DNA from: a virus
IMG/VR virus record: IMGVR_UViG_3300002141_000068
Span: 1-55,065 of that record
DNA: 55,065 nt
Direction: 5' to 3' (one strand)
This document shows, one piece after another, positions 47,599 through 53,067 of this stretch (the first letter of the stretch is position 1; every line of letters starts with the position of its first letter). Position numbers and translations under genes: made by a program. Below the pieces are notes generated by a model that saw only the letters and a program-made list of their open reading frames with translations, was not told where the DNA came from and made no database searches.

Positions 47599-48279
47599 AT
47601 GAATATCGATCACAATCCTTATCAATGCTACGCCAATCAAGAATTGAAATGGCTCCCAATGGATACGGAAAATTTGTATAAACGAAATCTCAAAGTTAAC
47701 TATTTTCTTCTTGAAAAATTTAATTGGCTAAATTCAAATTTTACTTATAAATTTAACAGCCAAGGATTTCGTTGCGATGAGTTTACTAACAGTCCTTCTA
47801 TTGTTTTTTTAGGATGTAGTATAACAGTAGGCATTGGAATACCTGTAGAAACAACCTGGGCAAGTTTAGTATCTAATCAATTAAATCTTTCTTGTTATAA
47901 CTTAGGTATAGGCGGCTCATCAAACAATACTGCATTTCGATTAGCACATATATGGTTAAAAAAAATTAAACCTAAAGTGGTTGTATTTTGTCAAACCTAT
48001 CCAGAAAGATTAGAAGTGTTTAACGAAAATGGAATAATATCTAATATAGCATCGGATTGCGGTGAGTTTTATAATCACTGGTTGTCCAATGAAAACAACA
48101 GCGCATTAAACCAAATTAAAAACAGGTTAGCAATTCAACAGTTATGCAATTCTTTTGATATTAAATTTGTGCATACCAGTGTGCATAATTTTGAATTTAT
48201 TGATCAAGCAAGAGACCTGGCACATCCAGGAATTACATCAAATCAAAAGTTTTCGAAGTTAGTGCTAGAACTGATATAG
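47599..48279 (+). CDS. SGNH/GDSL-like hydrolase
   Basis: A 226-residue protein. Block I appears as SIVFLGCSITVGIGIP (Ser nucleophile region), block II around CYNLGIGGSSNNTAFRL (Gly, Asn), and the C-terminal Asp-x-x-His as DLAHPG. FNSQGFRCDEF just before block I is typical of phage members of this family. It would remove acyl or acetyl groups from glycans or lipids. Late expression suggests a virion or envelope role. Confidence 0.75.
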   Translation: MNIDHNPYQCYANQELKWLPMDTENLYKRNLKVNYFLLEKFNWLNSNFTYKFNSQGFRCDEFTNSPSIVFLGCSITVGIGIPVETTWASLVSNQLNLSCYNLGIGGSSNNTAFRLAHIWLKKIKPKVVVFCQTYPERLEVFNENGIISNIASDCGEFYNHWLSNENNSALNQIKNRLAIQQLCNSFDIKFVHTSVHNFEFIDQARDLAHPGITSNQKFSKLVLELI

Positions 48280-48497
48280 TTATAAAAGTGTTACTGCCAC
48301 TTCCACCACAGAAGCCCAATAACTGAGTAGTTACCCTGTCCATAACATTTATTCTTATGGGATGGCGTTAGACCACACCCTAGACAGTTCTCGGTATTCC
48401 CTAAAGAGGAACCGTAAGGTCAAGTTCTAGTGTACCCCCTGGTCTCTCGTTACAGGGACGCTCTTTTATTTACGGCAAAGAGTAAACCGGGTTATTC
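48280..48497. other. Non-coding stretch with several hairpins
   Basis: No credible gene. Inverted repeats include CGGT-TCC/GGA-ATACCG (around 48390-48415), CCCTG/CAGGG (around 48440-48465) and CCATCCCATAAG nearby. It lies between the hydrolase stop and the 3' end of tRNA-Thr and would be transcribed on the minus strand after that tRNA. It may be a structured RNA or just tRNA trailer. Confidence 0.35.
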
Positions 48498-48571
48498 TGG
48501 TGCCCCTTGACAGAATCGAACTGCCATCAACGGATTACAAAACCATTGTATTACCATTATACTAAAGGGGC
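48498..48571 (-). tRNA. tRNA-Thr(UGU)
   Basis: A 74-nt gene with acceptor GCCCCTT/AAGGGGC, loop TTTGTAA (anticodon TGT), T-arm GGCAGTTCGATTCTGTC and CCA. The 31-39 pair is T-T. Confidence 0.9.
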
Positions 48572-48599
48572 CTTAAGTTTTTTGTAACACTTCATTATT

Positions 48600-48839
48600 T
48601 CACTTATTTTTAGATCCTAATTTATATTCTAAATCTTTAGAAGCATCTAGTATTGTATCTTCGGTGCTCAATATATCTTGATACTCATTCTTACTTACAC
48701 CTGTATTATCTTCTACCGGAGTATCTGGAATTAGTTTCTTCATATATGTTGGAACATGTTTCCCAAAGATACTTTCAAAATTATTATCAAAAGTTTTCCC
48801 ATCCACACTTTTTGGACGAGGCCTCGAACCTTTACTCAT
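48600..48839 (-). CDS. Small conserved phage protein
   Basis: A 79-residue protein opening MSKGSRPRPKSVDGKTFDN, a start phrase common to short proteins of many phages, followed by FESIFGKHVP and an acidic tail. It is ATGA-coupled to the omega-like gene. Function unknown. Confidence 0.72.
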   Translation of the reverse strand: MSKGSRPRPKSVDGKTFDNNFESIFGKHVPTYMKKLIPDTPVEDNTGVSKNEYQDILSTEDTILDASKDLEYKLGSKNK

Positions 48840-49063
48840 CTAATCTTCCTTAAATGATCTCTACCAATTTTACCTTCTTCAATTTCTTTTAAGGCCAATA
48901 CTGCGGCGGTACTTCCGTTGTTGTTTTCTACCAACGGCATTGCACCACGCTTCAATTCTCGAACACGGGTTGATGCAATTAATACCAAGTCAAATCTACT
49001 GCCCCCAACATTCTTAACACATTTTTCAATGTCGTTCATTGTTCGTTCTAGTTTTTTTGTCAT
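48836..49063 (-). CDS. RNA polymerase omega-subunit-like protein
   Basis: The ATG at 49063 with AAGG upstream is preferred; the longer frame runs through tRNA-Leu. The 75 residues carry GGSRFDLVLIASTRVRELK (about 20-38) and ALKEIEEGKIGRD, matching the omega signature (RFDLVLxAxxRxR, then ALxEIEEG). Omega helps assemble the bacterial RNA polymerase and mediates ppGpp sensing. A phage copy could replace the host subunit and change promoter choice; no other RNA polymerase gene is in the window. Confidence 0.8.
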   Translation of the reverse strand: MTKKLERTMNDIEKCVKNVGGSRFDLVLIASTRVRELKRGAMPLVENNNGSTAAVLALKEIEEGKIGRDHLRKIR

Positions 49064-49085
49064 AGTTGCCTTAGTTAAAAAATTG

Positions 49086-49169
49086 TGGTGCCCCAGGCGA
49101 GACTCGAACTCGCAACCCTTTCGGGGACGGCTTCTAAGACCGCTGTGTAAACCATTCCACCACCGGGGC
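49086..49169 (-). tRNA. tRNA-Leu(UAG)
   Basis: An 84-nt class II tRNA with acceptor GCCCCGG/CTGGGGC, loop CTTAGAA (anticodon TAG), long variable arm CCCCGAAAGGG, T-arm GCGAGTTCGAGTCTCGC and CCA. Confidence 0.93.
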
Positions 49170-49181
49170 ATAATAAAATAC

Positions 49182-49210
49182 ATTGTAGCAGGATATTTAT
49201 ATCTTGTCAA
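49182..49210 (-). promoter_or_regulatory. Sigma70-like promoter TTGACA-17-TACAAT with TATAAATA in the spacer
   Basis: The -35 is at 49210-49205 and the -10 at 49187-49182. The spacer itself reads ATATAAATA on the minus strand, so both early and late polymerase could start here, upstream of tRNA-Leu(UAG), the omega-like gene and its partner. Confidence 0.75.
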
Positions 49211-49227
49211 CCTGCTTAAAACAAAAT

Positions 49228-49304
49228 TGGTGGGCCAGATCGGATTCGAACCGATGATCAACGGCTTATGAGGCCGCTGCTTTAGGCCTCTAAGCTACTG
49301 GCCC
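49228..49304 (-). tRNA. tRNA-Met or tRNA-Ile2 (CAU)
   Basis: A 77-nt gene with a perfect acceptor GGGCCAG/CTGGCCC, loop CTCATAA, T-arm ATCGGTTCGAATCCGAT and CCA. The paired first base rules out an initiator. Elongator Met and lysidine-type Ile cannot be separated by eye. Confidence 0.9.
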
Positions 49305-49314
49305 AATTTTAAAT

Positions 49315-49322
49315 ACTAAATA
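49315..49322 (+). promoter_or_regulatory. Late promoter ACTAAATA
   Basis: It ends 5 nt before the ATG at 49328 with no Shine-Dalgarno sequence. Confidence 0.65.
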
Positions 49323-49327
49323 TTGTT

Positions 49328-49903
49328 ATGAACTTTAACATCTCTGTAGATACACAGTATGGCATAATGCTTAGTGGCGGTATTGATAGTGCTATATTGT
49401 TCTATCTGTTAATTAAAGAGGAACCAAAAATAAGACTCCAACCGTTTACTATTCCCAAAGTTGACGGCGCATACTTATATGCTGATCCGCTCATTGATTA
49501 TTTTAATAATAAATTTAACTTAACAATTCCACACACGATTAAAGTAGGTGATCCGACTTTACATCACACAAAACAGGGTCAAAGTGGATATACTGATATT
49601 CGAAAGTTTTATAAAAATATACAGATCGTATTCTGTGCTCTTAACGCAGTTCCTTTAGAATTACAAGACGGTCGTCATCCTATAAGGCTGATGCACGGAC
49701 CTACTAACCTTAAATTGCCATTTGTTAATATGTTCAAGGATCAAATTCTTCAAATTATGTATGATGAAGGGCAAACTGATCTTATTGATCTCACCCATTC
49801 GTGTACAGAAAGAACTGTGGGACGATGTAATCATTGTTGGCAATGCGGTGAACGCAGTTGGGCATTTAATAAACTAAACAAAGTTGATACCGGAACAAAA
49901 TAA
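49328..49903 (+). CDS. QueC-like PP-loop ATPase
   Basis: A 191-residue protein. The PP-loop SGGIDSA (16-22) binds ATP, and a C-terminal zinc cluster Cys-x7-Cys-x2-Cys-x2-Cys lies in CTERTVGRCNHCWQC, as in QueC, which makes preQ0 from carboxy-deazaguanine. HGPTNLKLPFVNMFKDQIL fits the substrate loop (TPLxxxxKxxI of QueC). The overall length is shorter than the usual 220-230. An asparagine-synthase-like or tRNA-modifying PP-loop enzyme is the alternative. Confidence 0.72.
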   Translation: MNFNISVDTQYGIMLSGGIDSAILFYLLIKEEPKIRLQPFTIPKVDGAYLYADPLIDYFNNKFNLTIPHTIKVGDPTLHHTKQGQSGYTDIRKFYKNIQIVFCALNAVPLELQDGRHPIRLMHGPTNLKLPFVNMFKDQILQIMYDEGQTDLIDLTHSCTERTVGRCNHCWQCGERSWAFNKLNKVDTGTK

Positions 49904-49905
49904 CA

Positions 49906-49979
49906 TGGTGCCCGGAGCCGGACTCGAACTTGTGATAAAGGCTTATCAAGCCTCCGTTATACCGTTTAACTACAGAGCT
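49906..49979 (-). pseudogene. Chimeric tRNA-Ile(GAU)-like gene
   Basis: The 5' two thirds are a good tRNA-Ile: AGCTCTG acceptor strand, D-arm and anticodon stem GAGGC/GCCTT with loop TTGATAA (anticodon GAT). The 3' part (CGAGTCCGGCTCCGGGCACCA minus the first base) fits a different tRNA: it does not pair with the acceptor strand (AGCTCTG against TCCGGGC) or complete the T stem. It looks like a recombinant of two tRNA genes, probably non-functional. Confidence 0.7.
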
Positions 49980-49991
49980 GTCTTACTAACT

Positions 49992-50290
49992 TGGTGCTCC
50001 GAGCCGGAATCGAACCGGCACGCCATTACAGCGAGGGATTTTCTTACCACTATAGTTTTCACTACCTTTGCAGTTTGGTGGTCTGGACTATACCTTCATC
50101 ATAGCATTACTGCCTTAGATGCTCGCCGTCTAGTCTCTACACGTTCAAAGTAATTTCTTACTAAGCTTCGCTCGGTATTAGCATGTTAAAGCCTTCACCG
50201 AATTTGACGAGTTCTACTCCCGGCATTTCCACCGGGGCACTCAAATTTTACTCTCAAGTCCCTTGTGTCTACCTATTTCACCATCAGAGC
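49992..50290 (-). tRNA. tRNA-Leu(UAA) interrupted by a group I intron
   Basis: The 5' exon is 50290-50256 (GCTCTGA acceptor, D-arm, AGGGA, CTT) and the 3' exon 50044-49992. Acceptor GCTCTGA/TCGGAGC, anticodon stem AGGGA/TCCCT, class II variable arm and T-arm GCCGGTTCGATTCCGGC are all good. The intron falls after the first anticodon base (T-AA), the position of the ancient cyanobacterial and plastid introns. Odd point: six A residues precede TCCCT, two more than a 7-nt loop needs if the intron ends at its last G. The HNH gene overlaps the first 18 nt. Confidence 0.88.
50045..50255 (-). mobile_element. Group I self-splicing intron (211 nt, no ORF)
   Basis: Core signatures read on the minus strand: a P4/P6-like segment GGTGAAGGC with AATACCGAGCGAAGC, the P7/J region GTAGAGACTAGACGGC, and the closing GATGAAGGTATAGTCCAGACC, so AGACTA pairs with TATAGTC as P7. 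The 5' splice site has the expected T-G wobble: exon ACTT pairs with GAGT in the intron guide, and TTT next to it can pair with exon AAA (P10). The last base is G. Confidence 0.88.
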
Positions 50291-50875
50291 AATTAATCTT
50301 TTCATTCTTTCGTAGTTGCCGCCTTTTGCAGCTAGTCCTACTTCTAATAATGCTTGTCGTATGTTACTACATTTTGCATATGCTGTCAATAGCTCTTGGT
50401 CAGTTACTTTAACTTTCCCCGAGTTGATATTTCTACCTCTCCATGTTGGAGTTAATGCATGACAGTTACAACATAATAGTTTAAGATTTTCCCTTGTATT
50501 ATGTTTGTTATCACCGTCGACATGCTCTAATTCTAACGGTATAGGACTGGACTGCCACTCGGTCAATCCACACCCTTCACATTGGTAACCTCGCTCTTGT
50601 ATAAGAGCCGATTTGTGATTACCAATACCATCGTACTCAAATTTTGTATTGGAATAATTACCTTTATTCCAATTCATTTTAGTTTTGGTGTCCGCTGGCA
50701 AATTTGCATACCTGATTTTTGCAGGCAAACGATTACCTAACTCGTATACTGCTTTAGTTCTTTCTGAGTTAATTGCTTTAAGTACACTGCATCCTGCGGG
50801 TCTGGCGCAACAGCAATTTTTACCATTTTTTAAAACAAACTTAGATGCAGTGTTGCATCCGTAATCACATAACAT
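50273..50875 (-). CDS. HNH homing endonuclease ending in tRNA-Leu
   Basis: A 200-residue protein. A Cys cluster in the N-terminal region (MLCDYGCNTASKFV; CCCARPAGC) is followed by the HNH core YQCEGCGLTEWQSS, LELEHVDGDNKHNTREN, LKLLCCNCHA. The last six codons (IALMVK) are the first bases of tRNA-Leu(UAA). AGGAG lies before the ATG, with ACTAAATA upstream at 50902-50895. It is placed to spread together with the intron-bearing tRNA. Confidence 0.88.
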   Translation of the reverse strand: MLCDYGCNTASKFVLKNGKNCCCARPAGCSVLKAINSERTKAVYELGNRLPAKIRYANLPADTKTKMNWNKGNYSNTKFEYDGIGNHKSALIQERGYQCEGCGLTEWQSSPIPLELEHVDGDNKHNTRENLKLLCCNCHALTPTWRGRNINSGKVKVTDQELLTAYAKCSNIRQALLEVGLAAKGGNYERMKRLIALMVK

Positions 50876-50894
50876 AACATACTCCTGTTATGTG

Positions 50895-50902
50895 TATTTA
50901 GT
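50895..50902 (-). promoter_or_regulatory. Late-type motif ACTAAATA before the HNH gene
   Basis: It lies 19 nt before the ATG at 50875, leaving room for the AGGAG site, unlike the leaderless cases. Confidence 0.5.
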
Positions 50903-50952
50903 AGGTAGGCACAGAATGCTTAACTTAAACTACCAATTACTCTATAAAAACT

Positions 50953-51020
50953 TGGTACACCGTGCGGAATGCGTACCCGCCGTGAAAGGGTGATGTCCTA
51001 GGCCTCTAGACGAACGGGAC
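50953..51020 (-). tRNA. tRNA-Glu(UUC), short or degenerate T-arm
   Basis: The D-arm and anticodon arm match tRNA-Glu closely (GTCCCGTTCGTCTAGAGGCC start; loop CTTTCAC, anticodon TTC). The gene is only 68 nt. About 9 nt are missing from the variable/T-arm region and no TTCGA loop is present. Acceptor GTCCCGT/ACGGTGT pairs at 6 of 7, two as wobble. Function is doubtful. Confidence 0.6.
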
Positions 51021-51074
51021 AAAAATGTTACTTTTAATTTTTAAAGAGCGTGTTAATTTCTTAACTTATGCATT

Positions 51075-51103
51075 ATTATAGCATACTACTGCAGGTGTGT
51101 CAA
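51075..51103 (-). promoter_or_regulatory. Consensus sigma70 promoter TTGACA-17-TATAAT
   Basis: A perfect -35 (51103-51098) and a perfect -10 (51080-51075), driving the tRNA-Glu/HNH/tRNA-Leu unit. Confidence 0.9.
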
Positions 51104-51777
51104 GCAGTTTTAACGCTTTGGGAAGGTAATATAAAGTTTCCCGCCTGTGCTTTTTCGATAACTTGCGAAAAATTCATCGATAAACATTTCAACCTTAGGA
51201 ACACCCGCTGTTTATCATTGTTCCTTACACCGTGTATGGTATGACCGTTAAACATGCTTGGGTGATCTAGACTGTAATTATAACTATAAATTAGATCTCT
51301 TTTTGGTATTACTGGATAACTTGTTGCCCGCTGCCAAACAGACCCCGGTGGCATCCTGTAAAAATCAATTGGACTTGCATCACTATCGGGTAAGATCGGG
51401 AACATGATCCCACAATACATATGAAAGTCTATGTGAGGTACAAAATTATAACCTGGACCATAGATTAAGATATCTACATCGGCTCCCTGCAACGGTTGGT
51501 CAAAGTTGAATTGTTCCACTAATTTTTTTATCGGATCAAAATCTTTTACATGTTTACCCAATGTAAAATAGGTATCGATCGAATCAAATAGTCCAGCTGA
51601 ATCTTCCTTAAACCGTTTATTGTGCGTCATGTTGTTTGATGCGTGTTTATTGGAAAACTTATTCATTAGTTTGCCAAAACTGACTTGGTATTGTTTTACA
51701 CTTTCATACCAATCTTTTAACTCTTCTCGATCGTATGTTATTTCGTCAAACACTACATGATGATCGAATACTTGCAT
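51100..51777 (-). CDS. 2-oxoglutarate/Fe(II) oxygenase-like protein
   Basis: A 225-residue protein. YNFVPHIDFHMYCGIMF gives His-x-Asp, FNGHTIHGVRNNDKQRVF gives the distal His and Arg. It is expressed from a late motif 5 nt upstream (ACTAAATA, 51790-51783). It is the only island-type oxygenase inside the tRNA region and may be part of the same modification pathway. Confidence 0.72.
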   Translation of the reverse strand: MQVFDHHVVFDEITYDREELKDWYESVKQYQVSFGKLMNKFSNKHASNNMTHNKRFKEDSAGLFDSIDTYFTLGKHVKDFDPIKKLVEQFNFDQPLQGADVDILIYGPGYNFVPHIDFHMYCGIMFPILPDSDASPIDFYRMPPGSVWQRATSYPVIPKRDLIYSYNYSLDHPSMFNGHTIHGVRNNDKQRVFLRLKCLSMNFSQVIEKAQAGNFILPSQSVKTA

Positions 51778-51782
51778 GGAAT

Positions 51783-51790
51783 TATTTAGT
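51783..51790 (-). promoter_or_regulatory. Late promoter ACTAAATA
   Basis: It ends 5 nt before the ATG at 51777; no Shine-Dalgarno sequence is present. Confidence 0.65.
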
Positions 51791-51799
51791 AACCTAACT

Positions 51800-51873
51800 T
51801 GGTGCTCAAGAATAGAATCGAACTATTGATTGCTCCTTACCATGGAGCCGTTATTCCATTTAACTACAAGAGC
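51800..51873 (-). tRNA. tRNA-Thr(GGU)
   Basis: A 74-nt gene with anticodon stem GCTCC/GGAGC, loop ATGGTAA (anticodon GGT), T-arm AATAGTTCGATTCTATT and CCA. Acceptor GCTCTTG/CTTGAGC has two T-T mismatches. Confidence 0.85.
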
Positions 51874-51880
51874 AAAAATA

Positions 51881-51972
51881 TGGTGGAGAGTGAGAGATTC
51901 GAACTCTCGGACCCACTTGCGTGGATCGACAGGTTAGCAACCTGCTGCCTTAGACCACTCGGCCAACTCTCC
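51881..51972 (-). tRNA. tRNA-Ser(GCU)
   Basis: A 92-nt class II gene with acceptor GGAGAGT/ACTCTCC, anticodon stem GCAGG/CCTGT, loop TTGCTAA (anticodon GCT), long variable arm, T-arm GAGAGTTCGAATCTCTC and CCA. Confidence 0.93.
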
Positions 51973-51983
51973 TAAATCTATTC

Positions 51984-52079
51984 GGTACGACCGGTAGGGT
52001 TCGAACCTACAAGGGCTATGTCTAAGACGGTGCCCCATCCTGCTCAACGCAGAGGTCTGCCAATTCCACTCACGGTCGC
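51984..52079 (-). tRNA. tRNA-like gene, isotype unclear (Leu/Ser-type)
   Basis: Acceptor GCGACCG/CGGTCGT, a D-arm-like start (GAGTGGAATTGGCAGACC) and a perfect T-arm GTAGGTTCGAACCCTAC are present, but the middle cannot be folded into a standard anticodon arm. CTGC/GCAG gives a 5-nt loop GTTGA, and a GGGC/GCCC helix encloses CTTAGA. The total is about 94 nt, and CCG follows instead of CCA. It has its own strong promoter, so it may be an odd functional tRNA or a decayed one. Confidence 0.55.
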
Positions 52080-52085
52080 AAGTAT

Positions 52086-52114
52086 ATTATATACTTATCC
52101 GTGGTACTTGTCAA
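52086..52114 (-). promoter_or_regulatory. Consensus sigma70 promoter TTGACA-17-TATAAT
   Basis: The -35 is at 52114-52109 and the -10 at 52091-52086. It lies directly before the tRNA-like gene and the Ser and Thr tRNAs. Confidence 0.88.
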
Positions 52115-52123
52115 CTAAAATAT

Positions 52124-52198
52124 TGGTCCGCCCACCAGGAATCGAACCTGGAATCACACTTTAGAAGAATGTTGTTATATCCATTTAACTATGGGCAG
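52124..52198 (-). tRNA. tRNA-Arg(UCU)
   Basis: A 75-nt gene with acceptor CTGCCCA/TGGGCGG, anticodon stem ACATT/AGTGT, loop CTTCTAA (anticodon TCT), T-arm CCAGGTTCGATTCCTGG and CCA. Confidence 0.92.
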
Positions 52199-52207
52199 TG
52201 AGTCTCT

Positions 52208-52236
52208 AGTATAACATACTATTTTGTTTATGTCAA
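52208..52236 (-). promoter_or_regulatory. Sigma70 promoter TTGACA-17-TATACT
   Basis: The -35 is at 52236-52231 and the -10 at 52213-52208, driving tRNA-Arg(UCU). Confidence 0.85.
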
Positions 52237-52245
52237 TTCTGCTCA

Positions 52246-52321
52246 TATAAATAGCTTTATGAATGTTATTTTTTGGAACGGCGGAATTAAAATTGGCAGG
52301 GGCACTAGGGATCGAACCTAG
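52246..52321 (+). pseudogene. Late promoter and truncated reading frame
   Basis: TATAAATA (52246-52253) ends 5 nt before an ATG at 52259. The frame encodes MNVIFWNGGIKIGRG and a few more residues, then stops inside the antisense of tRNA-Gln. It looks like the start of a late gene whose body was lost where the tRNA now stands. Confidence 0.5.
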
Positions 52322-52367
52322 ACTAACAGAGTCAAAGTCTGTTGTGCTACCATTACACAATGCCCCA
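52294..52367 (-). tRNA. tRNA-Gln(UUG)
   Basis: A 74-nt gene with anticodon stem ACAGA/TCTGT, loop CTTTGAC (anticodon TTG), T-arm CTAGGTTCGATCCCTAG, discriminator G and CCA. The first pair is T1-T72, a weak end pair as often needed for Gln identity. Confidence 0.9.
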
Positions 52368-52529
52368 ACAAAAAGGTTTTCAAGAGCCCAACTATCCTCC
52401 TGGGAGGACTCATTGGATTGTCTCGACAAGGCAAGTTTATACAACCGTCATCGCCGTCTGCGGTGTCATACAGCCAACCAAAACTGTACTAGGCTTGCGG
52501 GACTCGAACCTTGCGTCTATCTTGAAATT
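52368..52529 (-). other. Inter-tRNA spacer with a degraded tRNA remnant
   Basis: No gene is seen. CAAGGTTCGAGTCCCGC near 52495-52515 looks like a T-arm with only partial pairing and no CCA after it. TCCTC/GAGGA forms a short hairpin near 52393-52410. Confidence 0.35.
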
Positions 52530-52604
52530 TGGTAGTAATGGAAAGAGTCGAACTTTCACAGCGCACCGTATGAAGGTGTTGCACTACCATTATGCTACAT
52601 TACC
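52530..52604 (-). tRNA. tRNA-Met or tRNA-Ile2 (CAU), second copy
   Basis: A 75-nt gene with acceptor GGTAATG/CATTACT (G-T first pair), anticodon stem ACACC/GGTGC, loop TTCATAC (anticodon CAT), T-arm GAAAGTTCGACTCTTTC and CCA. It differs strongly from the copy at 49228, so the two probably have different identities. Confidence 0.85.
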
Positions 52605-52677
52605 ATATGTAAACACACTCAGAGGAGGCGTTCTCCGGCGCCGGAGTACCAAGCTGATCGTAAATGTGTTTGCATAT
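52605..52677. repeat. Long hairpin between tRNA genes with a nested palindrome
   Basis: ATATGTAAACACA (52605-52617) pairs with TGTGTTTGCATAT (52665-52677) over 13 positions, one of them G-T. Inside is the perfect 14-bp palindrome CTCCGGCGCCGGAG (52633-52646), much richer in GC than its surroundings. The outer stem touches the tRNA genes on both sides. Confidence 0.8.
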
Positions 52678-52750
52678 GGTAGGACCACCCGGACTCGAAC
52701 CGGGATAGATCGGTTAAAAGCCGACTATTCTACCTTTGAATTATGATCCC
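52677..52750 (-). tRNA. tRNA-Lys(UUU)
   Basis: A 74-nt gene with acceptor GGGATCA/TGGTCCT, anticodon stem GTCGG/CCGAT, loop CTTTTAA (anticodon TTT), T-arm CCCGGTTCGAGTCCGGG and CCA. Confidence 0.93.
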
Positions 52751-52879
52751 GTATTGGTCCATGCTCTGAGAATCGAACTCAGTTCCTCCGGTTAAGAGCC
52801 GGTTACTTCGCCACTAAAGTTTAGCATGGGTTGTGTATTAAATTGATTTAATGTGCCAACCCTAGACCAATACGGGATC
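52745..52879. repeat. 15-bp perfect inverted repeat around tRNA-Lys(CUU)
   Basis: GATCCCGTATTGGTC (52745-52759) and GACCAATACGGGATC (52865-52879) are exact reverse complements. The left arm covers the 5' end of tRNA-Lys(UUU) and the CCA of tRNA-Lys(CUU). Confidence 0.85.
52755..52829 (-). tRNA. tRNA-Lys(CUU)
   Basis: A 75-nt gene with a perfect acceptor CCATGCT/AGCATGG, anticodon stem CCGG/CCGG core, loop CTCTTAA (anticodon CTT), T-arm CTGAGTTCGATTCTCAG and CCA. Position 8 is A instead of the near-universal T. Confidence 0.85.
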
Positions 52880-52889
52880 TAGAGCGACA

Positions 52890-52910
52890 CTATCGTTTAC
52901 CTCGTTTCAT
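52890..52910 (-). CDS. Possible six-codon peptide MKRGKR
   Basis: It follows the 42-residue gene by 1 nt, with AAGGAG at ideal distance before its ATG. The strong site suggests translation; the frame is too short to judge further. Confidence 0.3.
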   Translation of the reverse strand: MKRGKR

Positions 52911-52911
52911 G

Positions 52912-53040
52912 TCAATCTCCTTTTTTGATATTACGATTTTGTGCTTGGCGTTCTGATTTCCAGAACACTCGTTTCCAATCTTTCAAATGCTTCCACCATT
53001 GTGGAGGCGCTGTCAAGTTACCCTTTTTGACATTTGCCAT
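52912..53040 (-). CDS. Small conserved Trp-rich basic protein (42 residues)
   Basis: The ATG at 53040 has AAGGAA upstream. It encodes MANVKKGNLTAPPQWWKHL then KDWKRVFWKSERQAQ. The phrase PPxWWKHL followed by KRxFWKxER is recognised from short proteins of many phages with unknown role. It fills most of the gap between the tRNA array and the amidotransferase-like gene. Confidence 0.75.
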   Translation of the reverse strand: MANVKKGNLTAPPQWWKHLKDWKRVFWKSERQAQNRNIKKGD

Positions 53041-53067
53041 ACTGGTTCCTTTTTTAATTTAAAACTA

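Noticed and set aside
48836-49261. 141-residue version of the omega-like protein
   Set aside because: The extra N-terminal part reads through tRNA-Leu(UAG); the ATG at 49063 has a good ribosome-binding site.
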